64,000 nt of DNA from Nocardia crassostreae. GTDB taxonomy: Bacteria > Actinomycetota > Actinomycetes > Mycobacteriales > Mycobacteriaceae. The stretch spans positions 434,001 through 498,000 of the forward strand of contig NZ_BDCH01000012.1 of NCBI RefSeq assembly GCF_001613405.1. Direction: 5' to 3'. The translations under genes were made by a program, and so were the position numbers. Of this stretch, positions 50,081 to 58,960 are shown one piece after another. Every line of letters begins with the position of its first letter. Within the stretch, counting starts at the first letter, position 1. The notes under the pieces are model-generated. The model was not told where the DNA came from, ran no database searches, and saw only the letters and a program-made list of their open reading frames with translations.

Positions 50081-50335
50081 TTAGACGACGGTGCGGGTAC
50101 GGGTGCGGGCGTTGCGACGCTTCAGCGCACGCCGCTCGTCTTCGCTCATACCACCCCACACGCCGGCATCCTGTCCGGACTTCAGGGCCCAGGACAGGCA
50201 ATCGGCAGTGACAGGGCAGCGAGCGCAGACCAGCTTGGCATCGGCAATCTGCGCGAGCGCCGGACCACTGTTACCCACCGGGAAGAACAGCTCGGGGTCC
50301 TCGTCGCGACAGATGGCCTTGTGGCGCCAGTCCAT
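50081..50335 (-). CDS. whiB1: WhiB1 iron-sulfur transcriptional regulator
   Basis: An 84-residue WhiB1: MDWRHKAICRDEDPELFFPV, then AKLVCARCPVTADC with the remaining cluster cysteines, GVWGGMSEDERRALKRRNAR and a basic tail. WhiB1 is an essential, NO-sensitive [4Fe-4S] protein that binds the SigA C-terminus. In M. tuberculosis CRP controls its promoter. Here a CRP-type box stands about 100 nt upstream. Confidence 0.96.
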   Translation of the reverse strand: MDWRHKAICRDEDPELFFPVGNSGPALAQIADAKLVCARCPVTADCLSWALKSGQDAGVWGGMSEDERRALKRRNARTRTRTVV

Positions 50336-50593
50336 TCCTCTGCTCCTTTGCTAGGGCATGCGCATGGCTCTGCCCTTCGGGTTTGTGGTCCGTTCACTTG
50401 TGCGACTCGAATGTTTCCGCACGGTTGCTTGTGAATGCTTTCACGAATACCGTAGATGTCAATAGATACCTGGTGCACCGTGGGGAAGCTCACGCTGTAA
50501 GACCCCTACATCGGGGGCCTACCGTGTCATTTGTACTCGGTCGAGCGGGTTTTCGCAGCACAACAGCGATTGTTCTCAGGTGTGTCGGGCCCG
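50336..50593 (-). other. Promoter region of whiB1
   Basis: A 258-nt gap before whiB1, downstream of the lipid kinase gene on the same strand. It holds the CRP-type box at 50430-50445 and an AT-rich patch near 50445-50475. No gene is supported. Confidence 0.55.
50430..50445 (-). promoter_or_regulatory. CRP-type site upstream of whiB1
   Basis: TGTGA ATGCTT TCACG matches nine of ten bases of TGTGA-N6-TCACA. Regulation of whiB1 by CRP (Rv3676) is established in M. tuberculosis, which supports this reading. Confidence 0.65.
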
Positions 50594-51556
50594 CTACGGC
50601 TTCGGCGCGACCACATCGAGGATATCCGCAACGGCTGTGAAATTCACCATGTTGCGTCGGCCGATGAAGTCGCCGTCGATTTGCAACCCGATGGGCTCCG
50701 CCGCCGTGATCTGCACGGATGGGACGTTATCTTCTCGAAACAATTTGTGGCCCTGTGGATTTCCATCCGCGGAGAGCAACTGGCGGGCGACCAGCAGGGT
50801 CGGCACCACACCCATCGTGCGCATGGCAAACACCCCGAGACCCGTTTCGAAGGAGGTTCCCGGATTCGTGCGCACGGGCGTGTTGTCGAGATACGTCCAG
50901 GGACTGGCGTTGGTCACGAATGCGTAATGCACTTCCGTGACCGGTTCGTGACCTGGAATCTCGAGGCGCACTTGGGGATCGCGGCCTTTGGCGCGGAAGA
51001 ACTGTTTCACCGTGGTGCGCAGGTAGCGCGCGGGCGTCGCGGGTTTTCCATTGGCGCGCTTGTGATCGATCACCTCGCACACGTCGGCGTCGAGGCCGAC
51101 GCCCGCGCTGAACAGGAACCAGCGATCCTCGGCGTCGTCCACCTCGGCGCTGTGCGCGAGGCCGAGTCCGATGCGGCGATCGGTGTCCACGGCGAGCAGA
51201 TCGATGAGCTGATTGGTGGCGGTCACCGGATCCGGGGCGATGCCGAGCGAACGCGCGAACACATTCGCGGAGCCGCCCGGAATGACGCCGAGCCGCGGCA
51301 GCCATTCCCGCTCCGGCTGTCCGGGCAGCGGCAGGAAGCCATTGATGGTTTCGTTCACGGTGCCGTCGCCGCCGTGCACCACGATCAGGTCCATGCGGGT
51401 GTCGGCGGCCCATTTGCCCAGCTCGGCGGCATGGCCGCGATGTTCGGTGTGCGCGACGGTCAGCTGGGTGCGGCTCTCCAGGGCGTGGGCGAGCAGATCG
51501 CGAGTTTCCGGGGTCGTCGAGGTGGCATTCGGGTTCACGATCAGCAGGGTCCGCAC
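50594..51556 (-). CDS. Diacylglycerol/lipid kinase family protein
   Basis: A 320-residue protein with the DAGK catalytic domain: LLIVNPNATSTTPETRDLL, the nucleotide loop VVHGGDGTVNETINGFL and LGVIPGGSANVFARSLGI, followed by the sandwich domain. It would phosphorylate diacylglycerol or a related lipid at the membrane. Position matches Rv3218. GTG 51556 is 6 nt after TAGCAT on its strand with no Shine-Dalgarno, probably leaderless. It is divergent from the membrane protein at 51661. Confidence 0.9.
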   Translation of the reverse strand: MRTLLIVNPNATSTTPETRDLLAHALESRTQLTVAHTEHRGHAAELGKWAADTRMDLIVVHGGDGTVNETINGFLPLPGQPEREWLPRLGVIPGGSANVFARSLGIAPDPVTATNQLIDLLAVDTDRRIGLGLAHSAEVDDAEDRWFLFSAGVGLDADVCEVIDHKRANGKPATPARYLRTTVKQFFRAKGRDPQVRLEIPGHEPVTEVHYAFVTNASPWTYLDNTPVRTNPGTSFETGLGVFAMRTMGVVPTLLVARQLLSADGNPQGHKLFREDNVPSVQITAAEPIGLQIDGDFIGRRNMVNFTAVADILDVVAPKP

Positions 51557-51660
51557 CCAAGCATGCTACTGAGCGCCGTTCAACGGTGAACGCCCGCGGC
51601 CGCGATTTTCCTTTGCGGGCTCGCGATTCGGTGCGGCGCGCGGGTCGTAGGCTGGGCGCC

Positions 51661-52095
51661 GTGGCTGAGCAGAACTCCGGCGAGAAGAAGACGCGGCAGA
51701 CCGGCGAGGTCGTGCCGAGCACCGTGCGCGGGGCGGGGGCGGTGGTGACCTTCGAGGGCGCGCTCGGGTTGATCGCCGCGATCGCGCTGGTGGTGACGGG
51801 TCTGACCGGGTCCGCGCAGAGTGCGAACAACAGCTATCTGACCGCGGGTTATGCGGTCATCGTGGGCGGCGCGGTGCTGGCGGCGGGCCTGGGGCTGCTG
51901 CGCGGGAAACGCTGGGGACGGGCCATCGCGGTGCTCACGCAGCTGCTGTTGCTGGGCGTCGCCTGGTACATGTTCACCTCGGGCAGGCCGGAATTGGGCA
52001 CGCCCGTCACGCTCGTCGCGCTCGTCGGATTGGGATTGTTGTTCGCTCCGGCGTCGAACCAGTGGATGGCGGCGGGGTACGACACCTCCGAATAA
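51661..52095 (+). CDS. Small integral membrane protein (Rv3217c-like)
   Basis: A 144-residue protein with a charged N-terminus (VAEQNSGEKKTRQTGEVVP) and four hydrophobic helices (FEGALGLIAAIALVVTGL, YAVIVGGAVLAAGLGLL, AIAVLTQLLLLGVAWYMF, TLVALVGLGLLFAPA). Function unknown. GTG 51661 follows TAGGCT by 7 nt with no Shine-Dalgarno, so probably leaderless. It is conserved next to the lipid kinase gene in mycobacteria. Confidence 0.82.
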   Translation: MAEQNSGEKKTRQTGEVVPSTVRGAGAVVTFEGALGLIAAIALVVTGLTGSAQSANNSYLTAGYAVIVGGAVLAAGLGLLRGKRWGRAIAVLTQLLLLGVAWYMFTSGRPELGTPVTLVALVGLGLLFAPASNQWMAAGYDTSE

Positions 52096-52146
52096 GGCGC
52101 TGAATTCGCCGCTGAGCGTCTTTTGGTCGCCCGTCCAACCTCGGGT

Positions 52147-52168
52147 GTGCCCCTAGTTCCAGGGGCAC
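52147..52168. terminator. Hairpin between the membrane protein and the ECF sigma factor
   Basis: GTGCCCCT (52147-52154) and AGGGGCAC (52161-52168) form a stem with a 6-nt loop between convergent genes; GCGGGT/GCCCGC just after may form a second small stem. Confidence 0.7.
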
Positions 52169-52196
52169 GGGAAACGGGCGAGTAGCGGGTTGCCCG

Positions 52197-53363
52197 CTAG
52201 TCGCTGATTTCGGACATTCTGGTCATGAGGAAGTCGCGCTCGGCGGTGTTGGCCGCCAGCTCGATGGCCGCCGCATACGTTGCGCGAGCCTCCGCGTCCC
52301 AGCCGAGGGCGGCGAGGAAGTGCGCGCGGGCCGCCGGGACGTAGACGTAGCCGGAAAGTTGCGGTTCCTCGGCGAGGGCTTCGAGGGCGTCAAGCCCGGC
52401 GGACGGGCCACGCGCCATGCCGAGGGCGACCGCGCGGTTGAGCGCCACGACGGGGGAGGGCCACAGCTGGATCAGGACGTCGTAGAGGCCGAGGACTTCC
52501 TGCCAATCGGTATCGGCGTAGCTGCGCGCCTCCCCGTGCACCGCGGCAATGGCGGCCTGCAGCGCGTAGCGGCCCGGCCGATGGACGAGGGCCGCGCGGA
52601 CCAGCGCGATGCCCTCGGCGATCTTGGCCCGATCCCAGCGCGAGCGGTCCTGATCGCGCAGCGCGATCATGCCGCCGTCGTCGTCGGTGCGCGCCGGGCG
52701 GCGTGCGTCGGTGAGCAGCAGGAGCGCGAGAAGTCCTGTCACATACGGGTTCTCGGGCAGCAGCAGATGCAGCATGCGGGCCAGATCGGTGGCGCGCTCG
52801 GTGAGATCGCGGCGGATCAGATCCGCGCCCGCCGGTGCGGGTACGCGATAGGGGATGCGGGCCGCCGCGATCTTCTTCTTGGCGCGGGTGATTCGCGCGG
52901 CCATGGTGGATTCCTGCACCAGGAAGGCGTGCGCCACTTCCGCGGTGGTGAGGCCGCAGACCAGCCGAAGTGTCAGCGCCACTTGGGCTTCCAGGGCCAG
53001 GGCGGGATGGCAGCAGGTGCAGATCAAGCGCAGGCGGTCGTCGGGAATCGATTCCGCCGCAATGGTTTCGGCTATGTCGCCCATGCTGTCGGGCGCGACC
53101 AGCAGGGGCAGTGCGCGGCGCATGGTGGACTGTCTACGCAGCAGATCGAGGGCGCGATTGCGGGCGACGGTGGTCAGCCAGGCGGCGGGTTTCGCGGGGA
53201 CGCCCTGATCGCCCCATCGGCTCAGGGCCTGCGCGTAGGCATCCTGCACGCACTCCTCGGCCAGGTCCAGATCGCGGGTGACGCGCACCGTCGCGGCGAG
53301 CACGAAGGCCCACTCGCGCCGGTGCGCGTCCGCGACGGAGGCGGCCACGGCCGCGTGATGCAC
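52197..53363 (-). CDS. ECF42-type RNA polymerase sigma factor
   Basis: A 388-residue sigma factor. Region 2 is DLAEECVQDAYAQALSRWGD and KPAAWLTTVARNRALDLLRR; region 4 is LVCGLTTAEVAHAFLVQEST. A long C-terminal extension of about 200 residues with TPR-like helices (RYALQAAIAAVHGEARSYAD, DWQEVLGLYDVL) is the mark of group ECF42. These factors lack a classical anti-sigma factor and are paired with DGPF-motif proteins; here one starts 8 nt upstream in the same operon. GTG 53363 starts it. Probably involved in antibiotic or envelope stress. Confidence 0.92.
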   Translation of the reverse strand: MHHAAVAASVADAHRREWAFVLAATVRVTRDLDLAEECVQDAYAQALSRWGDQGVPAKPAAWLTTVARNRALDLLRRQSTMRRALPLLVAPDSMGDIAETIAAESIPDDRLRLICTCCHPALALEAQVALTLRLVCGLTTAEVAHAFLVQESTMAARITRAKKKIAAARIPYRVPAPAGADLIRRDLTERATDLARMLHLLLPENPYVTGLLALLLLTDARRPARTDDDGGMIALRDQDRSRWDRAKIAEGIALVRAALVHRPGRYALQAAIAAVHGEARSYADTDWQEVLGLYDVLIQLWPSPVVALNRAVALGMARGPSAGLDALEALAEEPQLSGYVYVPAARAHFLAALGWDAEARATYAAAIELAANTAERDFLMTRMSEISD

Positions 53364-53371
53364 GGTGCCGC

Positions 53372-53719
53372 TCAGCCGAATTCCCGGATCGGCCGGAGCT
53401 CGACGCCGCAGCCGGGCGGCATCGGGATCTGCTTGGCGAGATCGATGGCGGCATCCAGATCGGGCGCCTCGACCAGGTAGTAGCCGCCCAGATTCTCCTT
53501 GGTCTCGACGAAAGGCCCGTCGGTGACCAGGAATCCGCTGCCGCCGTCGGGCCGGATACTGGTGGCGGTGGTGCGCCAGGCCAGCGCCTCCCCGCCCAGG
53601 ATGGCGGTGTGGTTCTTCTCCCCGAACCGCGTGTGCTCCTGGATCACCCGGTCGAGCTCATCCGGTTCCGGATGCTCCCAGCGGGCATCCTCGAAGATCA
53701 GCGCGAGGTATTTCGACAT
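53372..53719 (-). CDS. DGPF/YCII-domain partner of the ECF42 sigma factor
   Basis: A 115-residue YCII-related protein, MSKYLALIFEDARWEHPEPD, with the signature VTDGPFVETKENLGGYYLVE and the ending GVELRPIREFG. Such proteins accompany ECF42 sigma factors and may bind a small ligand, but their effect on sigma activity is not settled. GGAGGAG stands 6 nt before ATG 53719; the stop is 8 nt from the sigma gene start. Confidence 0.92.
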   Translation of the reverse strand: MSKYLALIFEDARWEHPEPDELDRVIQEHTRFGEKNHTAILGGEALAWRTTATSIRPDGGSGFLVTDGPFVETKENLGGYYLVEAPDLDAAIDLAKQIPMPPGCGVELRPIREFG

Positions 53720-53817
53720 CGGTGCTCCTCCGGTCGTGCGGTCCGCTCTTCGGACCATCCAACTCTTCGACGCGGGAGCGGGTGCGAAATCGACGACCCG
53801 GGTGGGGAATTTCGATC

Positions 53818-54303
53818 TCAGTCGTCGGCGTGCCCGGCCAGGCGGGTCAGGGCGGAGCCGGTCAGCCGGTAGCCGGTCCACTCGTCCTGCGCGACGGCGC
53901 CGAGGGCCTCGTAGAAGTCGATGGACGGCTTGTTCCAGTCCAGTACCGACCAGTCGACCCGGGCATACCCGTTGGCGACGGCCTCGCGGGCCAGCGCGGC
54001 CAGCAGATCGCGGCCCAGGTGCAGGCCGCGCGCCTCCGGTGCGACGAACAGATCCTCCAGGTAGATGCCGTGCGTGCCGGTCCAGGTGCTGTAGTTCAGG
54101 AACCAGATGGCGCAGCCGACCACGCCCGCGCTGCCCGGGCCCTCGGCCACGTGCGCGAACACCTTGGGGGTCGGGCCGAACAGCGAGGTCTCCAGCTGCT
54201 CCTCGGTGAGCAGGCACTCCTCGCGCGCCTTCTCGTACTCGGCCAGGTCGTAGACGAGCTTCACGAGGGCCGGGACATCGGCGGGTGTGGCGCGGCGGAT
54301 CAT
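53818..54303 (-). CDS. GNAT-family N-acetyltransferase
   Basis: A 161-residue GNAT close to the spermidine/diamine acetyltransferase group: MIRRATPADVPALVKLVYDL, then the acetyl-CoA motif EDLFVAPEARGLHLGRDLLA and VLDWNKPSIDFYEALGAV. The ending AQDEWTGYRLTGSAL is typical. The substrate is not known. It is 11 nt from the phosphatase gene, probably the same operon. Rv3216, a GNAT, holds a related position. Confidence 0.88.
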   Translation of the reverse strand: MIRRATPADVPALVKLVYDLAEYEKAREECLLTEEQLETSLFGPTPKVFAHVAEGPGSAGVVGCAIWFLNYSTWTGTHGIYLEDLFVAPEARGLHLGRDLLAALAREAVANGYARVDWSVLDWNKPSIDFYEALGAVAQDEWTGYRLTGSALTRLAGHADD

Positions 54304-54314
54304 GGCGGGTCCTC

Positions 54315-54926
54315 CTACGGGTCGAGCTGTGGAACCAGGTTGTGCGCGAGCACGGTTCGAGCGCCGTGATCATGCCCCAGTACCGTAACGGCGGCGGTGG
54401 ACATGAAGAATCGCCGCCCCTCGACGACGTCGAACTCCGCCCAGCGGGCGATGACGACCCGCGAGAAATGGCCGTGGCCGACCAGCACCACATCGCGGGC
54501 GGCCAATTCCAGGGTCGCGGTGGCGAGCACGTGGTCGGCGCGGGCGCGCACCTGTCCGGCCGTCTCGCCCTCGGGCACCGTGCCGGTCCAGATGGTCCAG
54601 CCCGGTGCGAACCGCCGGATCTCGGTGGTGGTGAGGCCCTCGTACTCGCCGTAATCCCATTCGGCCAGGTCGTCGTCGATGACGGGGGTCGGCAGTCCGG
54701 CCAGTTCGGCCGTGCGCAGGGCGCGCTGGCGGGGACTGCTCAGTACGAGGGGATTCCGCAGTCCCAATCCGGCGATCAATTTCCCGGCCGCCACCGCCTG
54801 TGCCTCCCCGACATCGGTCAACGGCATATCGGTCCGCCCCGTATGCCGCCGCGTCGCCGACCACTCCGTCTCCCCGTGCCGCAGCAAAACCAGCCGGAAC
54901 TCACCGCCATCCATACCGTCGATCAT
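54315..54926 (-). CDS. Histidine-phosphatase superfamily acid phosphatase (Gpm2-like)
   Basis: A 203-residue protein with the catalytic RHGETEWSATRRHTGRTDMP, LVLSSPRQRALRTAELAG, WDYGEYEGLTTTEIR and LVGHGHFSRVVIARW. The two catalytic His are RHG and GHGHF. It corresponds to Rv3214, annotated gpm2 but shown to be a broad acid phosphatase, so mutase activity should not be assumed. ATG 54926 or 54914. Confidence 0.9.
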   Translation of the reverse strand: MIDGMDGGEFRLVLLRHGETEWSATRRHTGRTDMPLTDVGEAQAVAAGKLIAGLGLRNPLVLSSPRQRALRTAELAGLPTPVIDDDLAEWDYGEYEGLTTTEIRRFAPGWTIWTGTVPEGETAGQVRARADHVLATATLELAARDVVLVGHGHFSRVVIARWAEFDVVEGRRFFMSTAAVTVLGHDHGARTVLAHNLVPQLDP

Positions 54927-55021
54927 GCCCGAGCCGATCCGAAACGATTGCGACCGGGAACTGGTGGCGGGGTCTACTCGGCCGATGCCGCCATCAGTTC
55001 CCGGTGATCGGCTGTCCAGCT

Positions 55022-56242
55022 TCAGGAGCCCAGGGCGTGGAGGGTGGTGCCTCGGCGCTCCAGGATGGTGGGGCCCACGGTGGCTAGGGAGATGGGTTCG
55101 TCGTGGTAGTCGGTGCGCTGCACGGTGATTCGGGAGCGCTGGGCGCCGGTGGCCGGATCGAGGGCGGCCAGGCCGCCGGGGACGGGGACGAGGATCTGGG
55201 CGGCGAGCAGGGCGGGGGTGCCTAGCACGTTCGGGACGCCCCAGAGCGGGTCGAAGGCGCTGGCATTGAGGGCGATGAGGGTGTCGCCGGTGAACAGGAA
55301 GTAGGCCGAGCTCAGGTGGGCGATGGCTGCGTCGTCCGCGAGTGGGGCCGAAAGCTGGTGTGTGGCAACCGGATTGCTGGAGATGTCGTAGACCGCGATT
55401 TGCGGTGCGGTGGAAGGGGTTCCGGGTAGGTAGAGCGCGATCCGGCTGTCGGACACCGCCAGTACGCGCGCACCCCCGACCGCGCCGCCGGGTTCGGTGA
55501 GGACGTGCGAACTGTATTCCTCCGGGACGGTGCCGTCCTTCGGGGCCGGATTGAGGACGGTGAGCCTATCGGCCTCGTCCTTCGGGCAGCGCTCCAGCAC
55601 CGCGAGCCGACTGGGCGCCGAGGCCGCCGACACCAGCGTGCACCCGGTCCGGGGCTGCGTCCGGGGGTTCACCGGCGCGTCGACATACCCGTACTCCAGG
55701 GTGCGCACCAGATCGGAGCGCCACATCTCAAGGCGGTTCGCACCCAGCGCCAGCACATAGGTGCCGTCCGGCGTGAGCGTCACCGTATCGTCCATATAAC
55801 TGGACCGCGCCGTCAGCCGCGCCCCGTTCTCGGCCGTCAACAGCGTGGTCTGACTACACCCGCGATCATCCCGATAAGTGGCGATCACCGTGCCGAACTG
55901 CACTTCGACCGCACACAGCGGCACATCCCGCTCGTACTTCCACACCTGCTCCCCGGTAACCGGATTCCGCCCGGTCACCGTGCCCCCCTCCCCGGTAATG
56001 GCCACCCCGCCCACCGCCAGCGACCGCTCCGCCGCCGAATCCGCCGTCCGCCACAACTCGTCCATCCCAGCAGGCAACTGCACCGAGGTAGGCGGCGCCG
56101 TCAACGTCTCCGTCGCGATCACCGACTCGGTCCCCCGCGCAGCACTGTTCCACCAGACCACACCCGCCGCGATCGCCAATAGAGCGGCAATCGCGACAGC
56201 GGTCAAAATATCGGCGCGTGTCCGCCGCTCCGGTGCGAGCAC
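55022..56242 (-). CDS. Membrane-anchored beta-propeller-like protein (Rv3212-like)
   Basis: A 406-residue protein. VLAPERRTRADILTAV leads to one helix, AIAALLAIAAGVVWW, then an extracytoplasmic domain with repeated beta segments (GRNPVTGEQVWKYERD, TLTPDGTYVLALGANRLEMW, LAALDPATGAQRSRITV) like a PQQ or WD propeller. GTG 56242 is chosen: the family starts with APERRTRADI, and TAGTCT ends 7 nt before it. A longer frame to 56590 is Gly/Arg-rich and not family-like. Function unknown; no signal peptidase site, so anchored. Confidence 0.85.
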   Translation of the reverse strand: MLAPERRTRADILTAVAIAALLAIAAGVVWWNSAARGTESVIATETLTAPPTSVQLPAGMDELWRTADSAAERSLAVGGVAITGEGGTVTGRNPVTGEQVWKYERDVPLCAVEVQFGTVIATYRDDRGCSQTTLLTAENGARLTARSSYMDDTVTLTPDGTYVLALGANRLEMWRSDLVRTLEYGYVDAPVNPRTQPRTGCTLVSAASAPSRLAVLERCPKDEADRLTVLNPAPKDGTVPEEYSSHVLTEPGGAVGGARVLAVSDSRIALYLPGTPSTAPQIAVYDISSNPVATHQLSAPLADDAAIAHLSSAYFLFTGDTLIALNASAFDPLWGVPNVLGTPALLAAQILVPVPGGLAALDPATGAQRSRITVQRTDYHDEPISLATVGPTILERRGTTLHALGS

Positions 56243-56530
56243 GTCAGCGAGACTAGCCGATCCGCCACACCCCCCGCCCAACCCGCCGCCACCCCTATCC
56301 GACAAACCCCAGTTCGCCCGCCCCCGAGCACCGCCCACGCCCGCACCTCCGGCATGTCCGCCATTCATGCGCGAGCGGTGATCAAGGCTGGTCGATTCGC
56401 GCCACGACGCCGCGGCGGCGACCACTGCGGACGGGGCGGTGCATGCACAACGCCGGGGCGGCGACGGCGGTGTCGGTTGTGGTTGAAGTGCTTTCGGCGC
56501 GGACTGGCCTGTGCGCGTGGAATATGGGAG

Positions 56531-56566
56531 CGGCAGGGCCGTTCCCGGTGGGGAACGGCCCTGCCG
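56531..56566 (-). terminator. Terminator of rhlE
   Basis: CGGCAGGGCCGTTCCC (56531-56546) and GGGAACGGCCCTGCCG (56551-56566), a perfect 16-bp stem with a 4-nt loop, 54 nt after the rhlE stop codon. Confidence 0.88.
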
Positions 56567-56620
56567 TCGATGTGGTGGACCGTGCCGCATGAATGCGGTT
56601 GTCCGGTGGTGCTTGCGGCG

Positions 56621-58960
56621 TTATGCCGAGGCGGCTACCGCGGTGTCGGTGGCGGTGGCTTCGCCGGTTACGTCGGCCTTTCGGCGACGCGGGCGGCGAA
56701 CGGCAACGGGCTCGCTCGAATCACCCTCGGCGGCGGCCGATTCGGTGGTTTCGAGCGCGGCCTTTGTGGCGCGTCGCACCCGCTTCTTCGGTGCCTCGGC
56801 AACCTCTGCGGTTGCGGCGGCGTCGGAGTCGCTCACGGCTGCGGTGGTGGCCTTGGTGGTGCGGCGAGTGCGCTTCTTCGGCTCGACGGTCGCATCCGAA
56901 TCGGCGGCGACGGCCGTGTCGGTTGCGGCCTCCGTTCCGATGGCCGCCGCATCGGCGGTCGTTGCGGTGCGGCGAGTCCGCTTGCGCGGTGCGGCCTTGA
57001 CCGGCTCATCGGAGCTTTCGCCCGCTGTAACGGCGGTGGCGACCGCGGAGCCCGTGTCCGCCGAAGCGGTGACTGCGGCACCGGCGATGTCGGCGGAGCT
57101 GTTCACGGCCTCGGCCTCGGTCTTGGTGGTGCGGCGAGTGCGCTTGCGCGGCTCGGCCTTCGGCGCCGTGGCGACGGTGTCGGCGGCCTCGGTGACGGTG
57201 ACCACGGCGTCGGCCGAATTGCCGTTCACGCTGGTGCCATTGGCCTCGGCGGCGATATTCGCCGTCGCCTCGGCCGCGGCGTTATCCGAAACCGCCGGGG
57301 TGTTCACACCATTGGCGGTGTCGGCCGTGCTCTTGCCGCGGCGGTTGCGGCTGGAGCGGGCGCCCGGCTCGGCATCGGCTTCGACCACGGCGTCGGCGGT
57401 GGTGGCTTCGGCCTCGACGGTGGTGTTCACTGTCGGGGTTTCGGCGGTGTCGCCATTGCCACCGCGGCGGCGGCGACGGCGGCGACGGCGGCGACGGCCG
57501 GGCTTGTCCGAGCCCTCGGCCGAATCAGCCTCGGGGGCAGGCGAATCGGTGGTCGACTCGGTGCTGTTCTCGCCCTCGAGGGGCTGGCCGCCGCGGGTGC
57601 GGCGGCGGTTGCGCTTACGGGGGGAGCGGGATTCGCGGTCGACGACGACGGCGTCCTCGTCGCGCTGCGGTTTGGGCTTGCGGATCTGGCCGGTGGAGCC
57701 CTCCGGAATGCCGAGTTCGGAATACAGGTGAGGGGAACGCGAATACGTTTCCACCGGTTCGGGGATGCCGAGGTCGAGGGCCTTGTCGATGGAGGCCCAG
57801 CGGTGCAGCTCGTCCCAGTCGACCAGGGTCACGGCCACACCCGCGCGACCCGCGCGGCCGGTGCGGCCGATGCGGTGGACGTAGGTCTTCTCGTCCTCGG
57901 GGCACTGGTAGTTGACCACGTGGGTGACATCGTCGATATCGATGCCGCGAGCGGCGACATCGGTGGCGACCAGGACGTCGATCTTGCCCTCGCGGAACTT
58001 CTTGAGTGCCTTCTCCCGGGCGATCTGCCCGAGGTCGCCGTGCACCGCGCCGACGGAGAAGCCGCGTTCGGCCAGATCGTCCGCCACCTTCTGCGCGGTG
58101 CGCTTGGTACGGGCGAAGATCATGGTCGCGCCACGTGTTTCGGCCTGCAGGACGCGGGCGAGCAGTTCGGTCTTGTCCAGCGCGTGCGCGCGGTAGACGA
58201 ACTGCGCGATGCGGTCGTGCACCGCGGAATCGTGCGGCTCCTCGGCGCGAATATGGGTCGGCCGGTTCAGGAAGGTGCGGGCCAGGGTAATGATCGGGCC
58301 CGGCATGGTGGCCGAGAACAGCATGGTCTGACGCTGCTCGGGAACCATGGTGAGAATGCGCTCGATATCGGGCAGGAAGCCCAGATCCAGCATTTCGTCG
58401 GCCTCGTCGAGGACCAGCACCTGCACCTTGCCCAGGATCAGATGACCCTGCTGGGCGAGATCCAGTAGTCGTCCCGGCGTGCCGACCACGACATCCACGC
58501 CCGCGCGCAGCGCCGCGATCTGCGACTCGTACGGACGACCGCCGTAAATGGAGGTGACGCGCAGCTTGGTCAGATGCTTGGAGGCATTCTCCAGATCCTC
58601 GGTGACCTGGATGCACAGCTCACGGGTCGGCACGATGATCAGCGCGCGCGGCGTGCCGTCCAATTCGATGGTGCCGGAGCCGGAGGTGGTGATGCGGTGC
58701 AGCAGCGGCACACCGAATCCGAAGGTCTTGCCCATACCCGTGCGGGCCTGGCCGATGAGATCCTCGCCGGCCAGCGCTAGCGGCAGCGTGAGCTCCTGGA
58801 TCGCGAAGGTGCGCTCGATGCCGATCTCGGCGAGCGACCGCACGATCTCGGGGCGCACGCCCAATTCGGCGAAGGTGGGAGCGGTGTGGGTTTCGTCGAG
58901 CTCGGCGGTCAGCAGCGTGTCGGCCAGACCGGGTTCCTGCTCTACGGTGATCTTGCTCAG
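56621..58960 (-). CDS. rhlE: DEAD-box RNA helicase RhlE with long repetitive basic tail
   Basis: Rv3211-like helicase. Q motif and LAEIGIERTFAIQ, motif I ARTGMGKTFGFGVPLL, Ia VPTRELCIQ, II LDEADEMLDLGF, III SATMPG, then ARGIDIDDVTHVVNYQ and HRIGRTGRAGRAG. After about residue 400 comes a 370-residue tail: an Arg run (RRRRRRRRRRGG), then four copies of PKKRTRRTT-like motifs separated by Ala/Thr/Glu-rich linkers. The start is uncertain: family homology begins at LSKITVEQEPG, where CTG 58960 has GAGGAAAGG 7 nt upstream; a GTG at 59036 is the nearest standard start. The coding tail is intact to TAA. Confidence 0.93.
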   Translation of the reverse strand: MSKITVEQEPGLADTLLTAELDETHTAPTFAELGVRPEIVRSLAEIGIERTFAIQELTLPLALAGEDLIGQARTGMGKTFGFGVPLLHRITTSGSGTIELDGTPRALIIVPTRELCIQVTEDLENASKHLTKLRVTSIYGGRPYESQIAALRAGVDVVVGTPGRLLDLAQQGHLILGKVQVLVLDEADEMLDLGFLPDIERILTMVPEQRQTMLFSATMPGPIITLARTFLNRPTHIRAEEPHDSAVHDRIAQFVYRAHALDKTELLARVLQAETRGATMIFARTKRTAQKVADDLAERGFSVGAVHGDLGQIAREKALKKFREGKIDVLVATDVAARGIDIDDVTHVVNYQCPEDEKTYVHRIGRTGRAGRAGVAVTLVDWDELHRWASIDKALDLGIPEPVETYSRSPHLYSELGIPEGSTGQIRKPKPQRDEDAVVVDRESRSPRKRNRRRTRGGQPLEGENSTESTTDSPAPEADSAEGSDKPGRRRRRRRRRRRGGNGDTAETPTVNTTVEAEATTADAVVEADAEPGARSSRNRRGKSTADTANGVNTPAVSDNAAAEATANIAAEANGTSVNGNSADAVVTVTEAADTVATAPKAEPRKRTRRTTKTEAEAVNSSADIAGAAVTASADTGSAVATAVTAGESSDEPVKAAPRKRTRRTATTADAAAIGTEAATDTAVAADSDATVEPKKRTRRTTKATTAAVSDSDAAATAEVAEAPKKRVRRATKAALETTESAAAEGDSSEPVAVRRPRRRKADVTGEATATDTAVAASA

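Noticed and set aside
56243..56590. N-terminal extension of the Rv3212-like protein
   Set aside because: The added residues are Gly/Arg/Pro low complexity, cross the rhlE terminator and do not fit the family start.
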